From contig NZ_APHY01000022.1 of assembly GCF_000417505.1 (NCBI RefSeq), positions 34 through 64,033 of the forward strand: DNA of 64,000 nucleotides, read 5' to 3'. The translations under genes and the position numbers were made by a program. Below the pieces are notes generated by a model. That model saw nothing but the letters and a program-made list of their open reading frames with translations, was not told where the DNA came from and did no database searches. This document shows positions 9,858 through 17,598 of the stretch, in pieces. The first letter of the stretch is position 1. The number at the start of each line of letters is the position of its first letter. This stretch comes from Megasphaera sp. NM10 (lineage in GTDB: Bacteria > Bacillota > Negativicutes > Veillonellales > Megasphaeraceae).

Positions 9858-10721
9858 TCAGTCCTCCCCTTCCCATTCGCCCAGCCGGTCCAGGGAGATG
9901 GCGCCGATCTTGCCTTCGCGGAATTCCTTGAGGATGAGCTTGTACGTCTTTTCCAGGTCGACGACGCCGCCGGAAACGATACAGCCCCGCTTGCGGCCGA
10001 TGGCTTCGATCGTATCCAGCGGCTTGTCACAGAGGGTTTCCAGTTTATAACGGGCCTTCAATTCATCAGGGTACTGGGCCGATAACTGTTCGATGAGCTG
10101 CATGATGACCGTTTCCATGTCGAAGACCGTATCGGAAATGGCCCCTGTCGCTGCCAGGCGGTAGGCGCTGACCTGGTTTTCCAGTTTCGGCCACAAGACG
10201 CCCGGCGTATCCAGGAGGTCGAGCTGGTCGCCGATGTGGACCCACTGCTTGCCCTTCGTTTCGCCAGGCTTGTCGGCCGTCTTGGCCGCACTGCGGCGGG
10301 ACAGCTTGTTGATGAGCGTCGATTTGCCGACATTAGGAATGCCCAGGATCATGGTGCGGACGGCGCGGTTCTTGAGGCCCCGGGCCTTCCAGCGGGCCAG
10401 CTTCGGCGCTGCCAGGGAGCGGACCAGGGAAATGAGCTGTTTCACCCCTTTGCCGCCTTTGCTGTTCAGGGCCAGGACTTTGCGGCCCTGCTGCTTGTAA
10501 TAGGCCACCCATTCGTCGAGGACGGCCGGGTCGGCCAGGTCGGCCTTGTTGAGGACGACGACAGACGGCTTGTCGCCGATGAGGGACTTAATCATGGGAT
10601 TGGTGCTGCTCATAGGGATACGGGCATCGACGAGTTCGATGACGACGTCGATGATCTTGAGATTTTCCTGAATAAGGCGCTTGGCCTTGGCCATGTGGCC
10701 GGGATACCAGTTGATTATCAT
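9858..10721 (-). CDS. rbgA: Ribosome biogenesis GTPase RbgA/YlqF
   Basis: This GTPase acts late in assembly of the 50S subunit. It has the circularly permuted order G4 (VLNKADLADP, about residue 58), then G1 (GIPNVGKSTL, about 129), then G3 (DTPGVLWP, about 177), and begins NWYPGHMAKAKR, a typical YlqF opening. The length of 287 residues is normal. Its stop is 2 bases before the rnhB start, and ylqF-rnhB pairing is conserved in Firmicutes. Confidence 0.96.
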   Translation of the reverse strand: MIINWYPGHMAKAKRLIQENLKIIDVVIELVDARIPMSSTNPMIKSLIGDKPSVVVLNKADLADPAVLDEWVAYYKQQGRKVLALNSKGGKGVKQLISLVRSLAAPKLARWKARGLKNRAVRTMILGIPNVGKSTLINKLSRRSAAKTADKPGETKGKQWVHIGDQLDLLDTPGVLWPKLENQVSAYRLAATGAISDTVFDMETVIMQLIEQLSAQYPDELKARYKLETLCDKPLDTIEAIGRKRGCIVSGGVVDLEKTYKLILKEFREGKIGAISLDRLGEWEGED

Positions 10722-10744
10722 AGTGAATCTCCTTTGGTGATGAG

Positions 10745-10780
10745 AAAAAAGGGCTTGTCGAACGACGACAAGCCCTTTTT
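10745..10780 (-). terminator. Intrinsic terminator downstream of thrS
   Basis: A perfect 10-bp stem (GGGCTTGTCG and CGACAAGCCC) is flanked by A and T tracts on both sides. Nearly the same hairpin occurs at 17402, 57031 and 60055. Confidence 0.85.
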
Positions 10781-10858
10781 AGTTGTTAGTGGCTAGTTGT
10801 TAGTTTTTAGTAGATGGCTTTATTTTAAAACTTCTAACTGCAAACTACAAACTCACGC
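10781..10858. repeat. Intergenic heptamer-arm repeat
   Basis: The left arm has G/T-rich units of 7-bp period (TTAGTGG CTAGTTG TTAG), the centre is AT-rich (TTTATTTTAAAA), and the right arm has the near-complementary units GCAAACT ACAAACT. It fills the space between the thrS stop and its terminator. The same plan recurs at 30734, 36484 and 45995. Confidence 0.6.
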
Positions 10859-10860
10859 TA

Positions 10861-12768
10861 TTAGCCTTCTCTTGTTTCGGTGAGTTTCTGGATGTGGGCG
10901 ACGACTTCGTCGATCGGTTTGGCGCCTAAATCGCCTTTGGAGCGGTCGCGCAGGCCGAGGGCGCCGTTTTCCATTTCTTTATCGCCGACGACAGCCATGT
11001 AAGGAACTTTTTCCATCTGAGCCTTGCGGATCTTGTAGCCGATCTTTTCGCTGCTTTCATCGACTTCGACGCGGATGCCCAATTTCTTGAACTTCTTAGC
11101 CAGGTCTTTGCAGTAAGCCAGGTGTTTGTCGGAGATGGGCAGGAACTTGATCTGGACCGGAGCCAGCCATACCGGGAAAGCACCGGCATAGTTTTCGGTA
11201 ATGATGCCCAGGAAACGTTCGATACTGCCGAAGCAGGCACGATGTACCATGACCGGGCGATGTTTCTGGCCATCTTCGCCGATGTAGGTCATGTCGAAGC
11301 GTTCCGGCATGAGCATGTCGAGCTGGATAGTACCGCACTGCCAGGTACGGCCGATGGAGTCTTTCAGGTGGAAGTCCAGTTTCGGGCCGTAGAATGCGCC
11401 GTCGCCTTCGTTGATGACGTACGGGATGTGGCGTTCTTCGATGACATCATGCAAGGTCTTGGTAGCCAGTTCCCAGATTTCGTCGGAGCCCATGGAGTCT
11501 TCCGGACGAGTGGACAATTCGACGTGATATTCCAGGCCGAACTGTTTGTAAGCCTTGTCGAAGAGGTCCATGACGCCGGAGATTTCTTCTTTCATCTGGC
11601 TCGGCAGCATGAAGATGTGAGCATCGTCCTGAGTGAAGCAGCGGACGCGGAACAGGCCGTGGAGGGCCCCATGGAGTTCATGGCGATGGACCAGGCCGAG
11701 TTCAGCCATGCGCATCGGGAAGTCGCGGTAGCTGTGGACGTTACTCTTATAGACCAGGATGCCGCCCGGGCAGTTCATCGGTTTGATGGCGTAAGGCTGT
11801 TCATCGATGGTCGTGAAATACATGTTGTCGCGGTAGTGATCCCAGTGGCCGGACTGTTCCCAGAGGTGACGGTTGAGGATCATCGGGGTCATGATTTCGT
11901 CGTAATCGGCTTCATCATGGAGTTCATGCCAGAATTTAAGCAAGTTGTTGCGCAGGATCATTCCCTTGGGATGGAAGAACGGGAAGCCCGGGCCTTCTTC
12001 GTGGAAGCTGAACAGGTCGAGCTGTTTGCCCAGTTTACGATGGTCGCGCTTTTCAGCTTCTTCCATCATCTTCAGGTATTCATCGAGTTCCGATTTCTTT
12101 TCAAAAGCGGTCCCGTAAATACGCTGGAGCATCTTGTTGTGTTCATCGCCGCGCCAGTAAGCACCGGCAACGGTGCGCAGCCTGAAGGCCTTGACGGCAC
12201 CGGTCGAAGCGCAGTGCGGGCCGGCACAGAGGTCGACGAAGTCGCCCTGGCGGTAGATGGAGATGACGGCATCTTCCGGAAGGTCTTCGATGAGTTCTAC
12301 TTTATAATCCTGGCCAGCGTCTTTGAAGAGTTTCAAAGCGTCGGCACGGGACAAGACTTCTTTGGTAATGGGAAGGTTTTCTTTGACGATCTTAGCCATT
12401 TCAGCTTCAATGGCAGCAAAGTCTTCCTGTGTGAAACGGTGTTCTGTGTCGAGGTCGTAGTAGAAGCCGTTTTCAATGGACGGGCCAATGGCGAACTTGA
12501 CGCCCGGGAAGAGGTGCTGGATAGCCTGTGCCATGACATGAGATGCTGTATGGCGGAGCGTATTTTTCCCTTCCTGGTCGGCGAAGGTGAGGAATTCAAC
12601 GGTCGAGCCGTCGACGATGGTTTCGCGGAGGTCCGTGACTTCACCGTTTACCTTTGCGACTAATACTTTCTTTGCAAGACTGTTGCTGAGCTGTTTGACA
12701 GCTTCGGCAAGAGAGATGCCATCGGGAAACTGTTTTTTGCTTCCGTCTTTTAATACTAATTCTGCCAT
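10861..12768 (-). CDS. thrS: Threonyl-tRNA synthetase
   Basis: ThrS charges tRNA-Thr. The domains run in the class II order: TGS (1-60), editing domain with HTASH near residue 75, the catalytic core with MNCPGGILVYKSN (zinc-binding Cys) and RVRCFTQDDAHIF, and a C-terminal anticodon-binding domain ending in HIQKLTETREG. ATGs occur at 12777 and 12768; the AAGGAGG site runs directly into the first, so the second (MAELVLKDG) is the likely start, giving 635 residues. It is preceded by a T-box leader, so expression should follow the charge state of tRNA-Thr. Confidence 0.97.
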   Translation of the reverse strand: MAELVLKDGSKKQFPDGISLAEAVKQLSNSLAKKVLVAKVNGEVTDLRETIVDGSTVEFLTFADQEGKNTLRHTASHVMAQAIQHLFPGVKFAIGPSIENGFYYDLDTEHRFTQEDFAAIEAEMAKIVKENLPITKEVLSRADALKLFKDAGQDYKVELIEDLPEDAVISIYRQGDFVDLCAGPHCASTGAVKAFRLRTVAGAYWRGDEHNKMLQRIYGTAFEKKSELDEYLKMMEEAEKRDHRKLGKQLDLFSFHEEGPGFPFFHPKGMILRNNLLKFWHELHDEADYDEIMTPMILNRHLWEQSGHWDHYRDNMYFTTIDEQPYAIKPMNCPGGILVYKSNVHSYRDFPMRMAELGLVHRHELHGALHGLFRVRCFTQDDAHIFMLPSQMKEEISGVMDLFDKAYKQFGLEYHVELSTRPEDSMGSDEIWELATKTLHDVIEERHIPYVINEGDGAFYGPKLDFHLKDSIGRTWQCGTIQLDMLMPERFDMTYIGEDGQKHRPVMVHRACFGSIERFLGIITENYAGAFPVWLAPVQIKFLPISDKHLAYCKDLAKKFKKLGIRVEVDESSEKIGYKIRKAQMEKVPYMAVVGDKEMENGALGLRDRSKGDLGAKPIDEVVAHIQKLTETREG

Positions 12769-12787
12769 TACAAACATCCTCCTTAAT

Positions 12788-13034
12788 AAAAAAAGCTCTC
12801 GTCCTCAAGGGACGAGAGCATAACTCACGTGGTTCCACCCTAGTTCACCGGAAAACCCGATGTACTCAAGCGCGATAACGGGGCGGCCGGGACCCCCTAC
12901 TTACTTCGGGAATCCTGCTCCAAGGCGGTAACTTGCCAGACTTTATAAAGCACTCTCACCATCGTGCCTCTCTCTGTAATAAAGGAGCTATCAAGTGTTG
13001 TCCTTTTCAAAGCATCTTACATATCTCTATGTAT
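12788..13034 (-). ncRNA. T-box riboswitch, thrS leader
   Basis: The minus-strand leader carries the invariant T-box AGGGTGGAACCACG (rc of 12827-12840) followed by the terminator stem GCTCTCGTCC and GGACGAGAGC with a T-run. Upstream is a Stem I with the distal signature AGAGAGGCACGATGGTGAGAG and a base stem GCTCC/GGAGC. In the position expected for the specifier loop the RNA reads TTACCG, so ACC (12927-12929), a Thr codon, is the candidate specifier. Uncharged tRNA-Thr would stabilise the antiterminator and allow thrS transcription. Confidence 0.92.
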
Positions 13035-13040
13035 GCGTAA

Positions 13041-13069
13041 ATTATACGGCAGGAAATGGGGGTTGTCAA
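13041..13069 (-). promoter_or_regulatory. thrS promoter, perfect sigma-A consensus
   Basis: TTGACA (13064-13069) and TATAAT (13041-13046) both match consensus and are 17 bp apart. This is a very strong promoter, as expected where control is exerted by the T-box terminator. Confidence 0.85.
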
Positions 13070-13074
13070 GAGAG

Positions 13075-13108
13075 AAAAGAGGCTGTCTTAAAGCGACAGC
13101 CTCTTTTT
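13075..13108. terminator. Intrinsic terminator between etfA and thrS
   Basis: The stem AGAGGCTGTC and GACAGCCTCT has A and T runs on either side and lies just upstream of the thrS promoter. With the hairpin at 13263 it brackets a repeat element, giving two terminators after etfA. Confidence 0.75.
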
Positions 13109-13114
13109 GAGTTT

Positions 13115-13223
13115 GTAGGGGTTGCCCGTGGGCGACCCGCCAAGTATTTGTATGATGTTTCTAGCAACTTGAATAGGAAACCACACATATGCTGAAACGG
13201 GTTCGCCACGTGCGAACCCCTAC
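13115..13223. repeat. MITE-like element, copy A (GTAGGGG termini)
   Basis: This is a 109-bp unit with imperfect terminal inverted repeats of about 25 bp: GTAGGGGTTGCCCGTGGGCG on the left, and CGCCACGTGCGAACCCCTAC on the right. The interior is AT-rich and has no reading frame. Related copies are at 17438 and 57067. Confidence 0.6.
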
Positions 13224-13262
13224 GAACTAGTGGTCAGACACTAACGGCCAGCTGCCAGTAGC

Positions 13263-13295
13263 AAAAAAGGTCTATCGCATAGCGATAGACCTTTT
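13263..13295 (-). terminator. Terminator of the bcd-etfB-etfA operon
   Basis: The stem AAGGTCTATCGC and GCGATAGACCTT is followed by a T run in the minus direction, 22 bases after the etfA stop. Confidence 0.85.
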
Positions 13296-13316
13296 GATTA
13301 TGCACGGTTAGATAAC

Positions 13317-14333
13317 TTATGCAATGCCTTTCTGTTTCTTGATAGCTTCCGTGAGGAGCGGGAGAACTTTGAAGACATCGCCTACGATACCATAGTCGCA
13401 GACTTTGAAAATCGGAGCATCTTCGTCTTTGTTGATGGCGATGATGCAGTCAGAACCAGTCATGCCTGCCAAGTGCTGGATAGCACCGGAAATAGCGCAT
13501 GCAATGTAGATCTTCGGACCAACTGTTTTACCAGTCTGGCCAACCTGATGGAGAGCATCGATCCAGCCAGCGTCAACAGCTGCACGGGATGCACCAACAG
13601 CGCCGCCGAGGACGTCTGCGCATTCTTTGAGGATACCGGTCTTGAACGGTTCTTCACCGTTCATGCCACGGCCGCCAGCAACGATAACGTCAGCGTCTTC
13701 GATTTTAACGCCTTCGCCGCCCAATTTGATGAGTTCGACGAATTTGGTCATGAAGTCAGCATCGGAGAGGTTAGCTTTCTTTTCGATAACTTCGCCAGTT
13801 GCAGAAGGATCTGCTTCTGGTTTTTTGAAGACGTGCGGGCGGACAGTACCCATCTGCGGACGGTTGTCCGGGCAGATGATTTCAGCCATGATGTTGCCGC
13901 CGAGAGCCGGACGGGTCCATACGATGGTCTTCTTGTCGTCGTCAACGCCGAGCTGTGTGCAGTCAGCGGTGAGGCCAGTCTTCAAGGAGTTAGCGACACG
14001 CGGGCCGAGGTCACGGCCGATGTTGGTAGCGCCAACGAGGAATACGTTCGGTTTTTCTTCATGGAAGAAATCGCAAATAACTTTTGCATAAGCCGTCGTA
14101 TTGTAATGTTCGAGCTGAGGATCATCATATACGAATACCTTATGAGCACCGTGAGCGATGAGTTCCTGAGCCAACGGTTTTACGTCTTTACCAATGAGGA
14201 TTGCACCGACTTCGTCGCCGATGGTGTCAGCCAAGATGCGAGCCTGGCCCAACAATTCGAAAGATACATCACGTAATTTGCCTTCAAACTGTTCAGCAAT
14301 TACATAAATGCCTTTATATTCTGCTAAATCCAT
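13317..14333 (-). CDS. etfA: Electron transfer flavoprotein, alpha subunit
   Basis: EtfA carries one FAD and, with EtfB, passes electrons to acyl-CoA dehydrogenase; in Megasphaera and Acidaminococcus the EtfAB-Bcd pair bifurcates electrons from NADH to crotonyl-CoA and ferredoxin or flavodoxin. The C-terminal FAD domain shows [20 protein letters not shown] and [12 protein letters not shown]. Starts are possible at GTG 14339 or ATG 14333; the ATG gives 338 residues beginning MDLAEYKG, matching the M. elsdenii protein as I remember it. It follows etfB by 20 bases. Confidence 0.96.
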   Translation of the reverse strand: MDLAEYKGIYVIAEQFEGKLRDVSFELLGQARILADTIGDEVGAILIGKDVKPLAQELIAHGAHKVFVYDDPQLEHYNTTAYAKVICDFFHEEKPNVFLVGATNIGRDLGPRVANSLKTGLTADCTQLGVDDDKKTIVWTRPALGGNIMAEIICPDNRPQMGTVRPHVFKKPEADPSATGEVIEKKANLSDADFMTKFVELIKLGGEGVKIEDADVIVAGGRGMNGEEPFKTGILKECADVLGGAVGASRAAVDAGWIDALHQVGQTGKTVGPKIYIACAISGAIQHLAGMTGSDCIIAINKDEDAPIFKVCDYGIVGDVFKVLPLLTEAIKKQKGIA

Positions 14334-14353
14334 TTTCACTGTTCCTCCTTAGA

Positions 14354-15166
14354 TTAAATGATTTTCTGGGCAACCAGTTTTTCCATAATCTGGTCGACGA
14401 TTGCCTGTTCGTTGTCATCTTCAACTTTGAGAACGAGACCACCGGATCTCTGAGGCGGTGTGAAAATCTTGCGGACTTTAGTCGGAGAGCCAGACAAACC
14501 GATCTGAGCGTCATCAGCTGCAACAGCAGCAGCGTCCAAATTCGGGATTTCGCGGCGTTTTGCTTTCATGGTGCCACGAATGGTCGGGAAACGCGGTTCG
14601 TTCAAGTCTTTAACAGCGGTAATCAATACCGGGAAGTTAGCTTCCGTTACGATGTAGCCTTCTTCGTTTTCCTGCTGAACAGTAACTTTGTTGCCTTCGA
14701 CTTTGATGTCGCGGGCATACGTAATCTGAGGAATACCGAGTTCGCAAGCGATCTGCGGGCCAACCTGAGCGGTATCGCCGTCGATAGCCTGTTTGCCGCA
14801 AAGGATGATATCGAACTGTTCGATACCTTTGTCAGCAGCTATTTTTTTGATAGCCTGTGCCAAAGCATAGCCCGTAGCTAACGTGTCGGAACCACCGAGT
14901 TTGCGGTCGGACAGAAGATATGCATCGTCAGCGCCCATTGCGAGGCCTTCACGAAGAACGTCTTTTGCCTGATCAGGACCCATCGAGAGTAACGTAATCT
15001 TTACGTCTTTGTCAGCATCTTTCATCTGAAGAGCTGCTTCCAGAGCATTCTGGTCGAAGGGGTTAAAAATGTTAGGAACACCAGCACGAATGACGGTATG
15101 TTTTACGGGGTCAATCTTAACTTCTGCTGTGTCCGGAACTTGTTTGACACATACCAATATTTCCAT
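14354..15166 (-). CDS. etfB: Electron transfer flavoprotein, beta subunit
   Basis: EtfB is the partner of EtfA. In bifurcating ETFs it holds the FAD that receives the hydride from NADH. The 270-residue product starts MEILVCVKQVPDTAEVKIDP and has the family motif DILLCGKQAIDGDTAQVGP-like stretch (CGKQAIDGDTAQVGPQIA, about residue 120) plus RFPTIRGTMKAKR. AGGAGG precedes the start. It lies between bcd and etfA in one operon. Confidence 0.96.
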   Translation of the reverse strand: MEILVCVKQVPDTAEVKIDPVKHTVIRAGVPNIFNPFDQNALEAALQMKDADKDVKITLLSMGPDQAKDVLREGLAMGADDAYLLSDRKLGGSDTLATGYALAQAIKKIAADKGIEQFDIILCGKQAIDGDTAQVGPQIACELGIPQITYARDIKVEGNKVTVQQENEEGYIVTEANFPVLITAVKDLNEPRFPTIRGTMKAKRREIPNLDAAAVAADDAQIGLSGSPTKVRKIFTPPQRSGGLVLKVEDDNEQAIVDQIMEKLVAQKII

Positions 15167-15200
15167 TTACGTTTGCCTCCTAAAATCTTTTTTTATGTAA

Positions 15201-15224
15201 CAGGCTTGGCTGATGCCAAGCCTG
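15201..15224 (-). other. Strong hairpin between bcd and etfB
   Basis: A perfect 10-bp stem (CAGGCTTGGC and GCCAAGCCTG) has a four-base loop but no T run directly after it. It is better read as an mRNA stabiliser or processing signal setting the bcd:etf ratio than as a full terminator. Confidence 0.5.
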
Positions 15225-15239
15225 CATCATAAACTTCAC

Positions 15240-16390
15240 TTATCTTAACAGAGCACCGCCTGTAACCATGAGCTGAACTTCGTTCGTGCCTTCGTAGATC
15301 TGAGTGATCTTAGCATCGCGCATGTGACGAGCAACCGGATATTCTTCGCTGTAGCCATAGCCGCCGAAGATCTGGACTGCTTCTGTCGTTACGCGCATAG
15401 CAACATCGGAAGCAACGCGTTTTGCGATAGCAGCATCAACGGTGAAGGGTTTACCTTCCTGTTTCTTGCAAGCAGCTTTGTAAACGAGGTTACGGGCAGC
15501 TTCGATCTGCATCTTCATGTCAGCCAGTTTGAAGGAAATGGACTGGAATTTGCAGAGCGGTTTGCCGAACTGTACACGCTGTTTGGAGTATTCAACAGCA
15601 TCTGCCAGTGCAGCTTCTGCAATGCCGAGAGCCTGAGCAGCAACGCCGATACGGCCGCCGTCCAAAGTCATCATAGCGATCTTGAAGCCTTTGCCTTCTT
15701 CGCCGAGCATGTTTTCAGCCGGAACTTTGACGTCCTGGAATACGAGTTCCATGGTCTGCGAAGTATGGATGCCCATCTTGTCTTCTTTCTTACCGAAAGT
15801 GAAGCCAGGCATGCCGTCTTCGAGGATGAAGCTGTAATGCCGTGGTTGCCTTTGCTCTTGTCGGTCATAGCGAAGATGATGTAGATATCAGCAGCGCCGC
15901 CGTTGGTGATGAAAATCTTGGAGCCGTTCAGCGTGTATGTGCCGTCGTCGTTCTTAACAGCAACAGTCTGCTGGCCGGAAGCATCAGTACCAGCGTTCGG
16001 TTCGGTCAAGCCGAAAGCACCGAGTTTAGTACCTTCAACCAAAGGAACGAGGAATTTTTCTTTCTGAGCTTCTGTACCGAACTGCCAAATCGGGTTAGCG
16101 CAAAGGGAAACCGTTGCCGACAGGGTGATAGCAACACCAGCGTCGTATTTAGCCAATTCTTCAACAGCGAGGATGTAGCTCAAAACGTCGCCGCCGTCAT
16201 CGCCGGAACCGCCGTATTTTTCTTCGAAGTAAGCGCCGGTAATACCGAGGCTGAGCAGTTCATCAATAAGGTCTTTGTCATAAATACCTTTGTGGTCGCG
16301 TTCCGTAATGGTCGGAGCTAATTTCTTTTCGCCGAAATCATGAGCGAGTTTTAAGAAGTCCTGTTGAATATCTGTTAAGTTAAAATCCAT
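15240..16390 (-). CDS. bcd: Butyryl-CoA dehydrogenase (frameshifted)
   Basis: Bcd reduces crotonyl-CoA to butyryl-CoA, a late step of butyrate synthesis. The corrected product is 383 residues and from memory nearly matches the crystallised M. elsdenii enzyme. FAD and substrate motifs are FGLTEPNAGTDASGQQT and IFITNGGAADIY; the catalytic-base region is QIYEGTNEVQLMV. The N-terminal frame runs to NHGITA and then drifts; the other frame resumes at FILEDGMPGF. The break is at about 15830, and one C (GCC TTC) restores it. The operon order is bcd-etfB-etfA, with a promoter about 150 bp upstream. Confidence 0.95.
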
Positions 16391-16738
16391 GATGTTTCCA
16401 CTCTCCTTAGTGTATAGTTAGTTTAGTAAAGCCATAAGATAAAAACCTGAACATCGAGGCGATACATTTCCTTACAGTAAATTCTGTCTGGATATATATT
16501 CACACCGTCTCAGTGCTTACAAATGCATTGTACAACTTTTCACATGTTAAATCAATAGCAAAAAGCCTATAAAGCACAATATCACTATTCCATTTTCTCA
16601 TCCTAAAACTTTAACAAGACTTTTTTGTACTAATGGAGGCAAAAAGATTAAAATCTTCTTGACAGAGTACGCCTTGCTTTTCCGTATACGCTTTTGTACG
16701 TATACCTAACTATACTGGTTACAAATATTAAGGAAAGC
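16391..16738 (-). promoter_or_regulatory. bcd upstream region with promoter and palindrome
   Basis: The minus-strand promoter is TTGATT (16550-16555), 17 bp, TACAAT (16527-16532), giving a leader of about 130 nt before bcd. Near the NUDIX gene end lies the inverted repeat GTATACG and CGTATAC (16684-16705) and a short AAGATT/AATCTT hairpin followed by T residues, a possible NUDIX terminator. No gene is visible in this 348-bp gap. Confidence 0.55.
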
Positions 16739-17353
16739 TTACGGTTGTATTATAGCACGGATACCCCGGAAGTTGTCAAGGATGTGTGCCGTAATTCCCC
16801 AGATTTTATAATTTTCATACGTATAAATCTTGACGTTATACGTCCGGCGCTGTTTCCAGCCTGTCTGATGGGAAATATCCAGGCCCTTGGGAAAGCCCGG
16901 TGCCGGCCGGGTAGCCAGTTCGACGCGGCCGATTTCCGGTTCATGCTCATCGAACCAGGACAGAGGGACCGTAAAGGTATGGTCCACTTCGCCCCGGTTG
17001 AGGACGAAGTCATCTGTATCCATATAGGCGGCAAAGGGCCATACGGTGACGCCTACAGGTGATTCCATGTAGTCCAGGGGGCCCCAGACGTGGATATGGG
17101 ATGGGTCGACGCCGAGTTCCTCCTTCGTCTCCCGCAGGGCCGCTTCCAGAGCGCTGTCGTCGCCGTCGTCGATGCGGCCGCCGGGGAAGCAGACGTCGCC
17201 AGGCTGCCAGCCCAGCTTGCTGCTGCGCACTTCAAACACGGCCTGTTCTTCCCCGTCTTTGTAGATAATCGGCACTAAGACGGCACAAGCCCGCGTATTC
17301 ATACAGGTGTTCTGGCGGACGATACGGTCCGGCCATGGCTTAAATGCTTTCAT
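16739..17353 (-). CDS. NUDIX hydrolase, probable CoA pyrophosphatase type
   Basis: This 204-residue protein contains the NUDIX box GGRIDDGDDSALEAALRETK (about residues 67-86) followed by EELGVD. Just before it is a segment (FEVRSSKLGWQPGDVCFPGG) like the UPF0035 motif of CoA pyrophosphatases (NudL/NUDT7), which split CoA into 3',5'-ADP and phosphopantetheine. The preferred start is the ATG at 17353 with AAAGGAG upstream; an in-frame ATG at 17398 lacks a site. It lies alone between leuS and bcd. Confidence 0.82.
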   Translation of the reverse strand: MKAFKPWPDRIVRQNTCMNTRACAVLVPIIYKDGEEQAVFEVRSSKLGWQPGDVCFPGGRIDDGDDSALEAALRETKEELGVDPSHIHVWGPLDYMESPVGVTVWPFAAYMDTDDFVLNRGEVDHTFTVPLSWFDEHEPEIGRVELATRPAPGFPKGLDISHQTGWKQRRTYNVKIYTYENYKIWGITAHILDNFRGIRAIIQP

Positions 17354-17401
17354 ACAAGGCTCCTTTCTGAGGAAAAGACTAAGTTCAAAGAAGTACAAAG
17401 T

Positions 17402-17434
17402 AAAAGGGCTTGTCGTACTTCGACAAGCCCTTTT
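17402..17434 (-). terminator. Terminator downstream of leuS
   Basis: The stem AAAAGGGCTTGTCG and CGACAAGCCCTTTT nearly matches the hairpin at 10745. Confidence 0.85.
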
Positions 17435-17437
17435 ACT

Positions 17438-17598
17438 GTAGGGGCGCCACGCGGGGCGCCCATATCTGTTAGTTGTCAGTGGCTAGCCATCAGCTTATAG
17501 CTAACCCCAACCTCTCCGGCCTTTCAGGCCACCTCCCCTATCAGGGGAGGCAAAACTGCGAACTGCGGCCGGCGGGCTCGTCACGTGCGAGCCTCTAC
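17438..17598. repeat. MITE-like element, copy B, with nested repeats
   Basis: Termini are GTAGGGGCGCC and GCGAGCCTCTAC, the right end abutting the leuS stop codon. Nested inside are heptamer units (GTTAGTTGTCAGTGGCTAG) and a two-hairpin unit at 17509-17551 (GGCCTTTCAGGCC, then CTCCCC and GGGGAG) that occurs again at 54978. Confidence 0.6.

Noticed and set aside
15240-16390. bcd as a true pseudogene
   Set aside because: Both halves are fully conserved and the lesion is the same one-base type seen in essential genes nearby.
16684-16705. Palindrome GTATACG...CGTATAC as a bcd operator
   Set aside because: It lies about 130 bp upstream of the bcd -35 box and close to the NUDIX gene end; nothing ties it to either gene.
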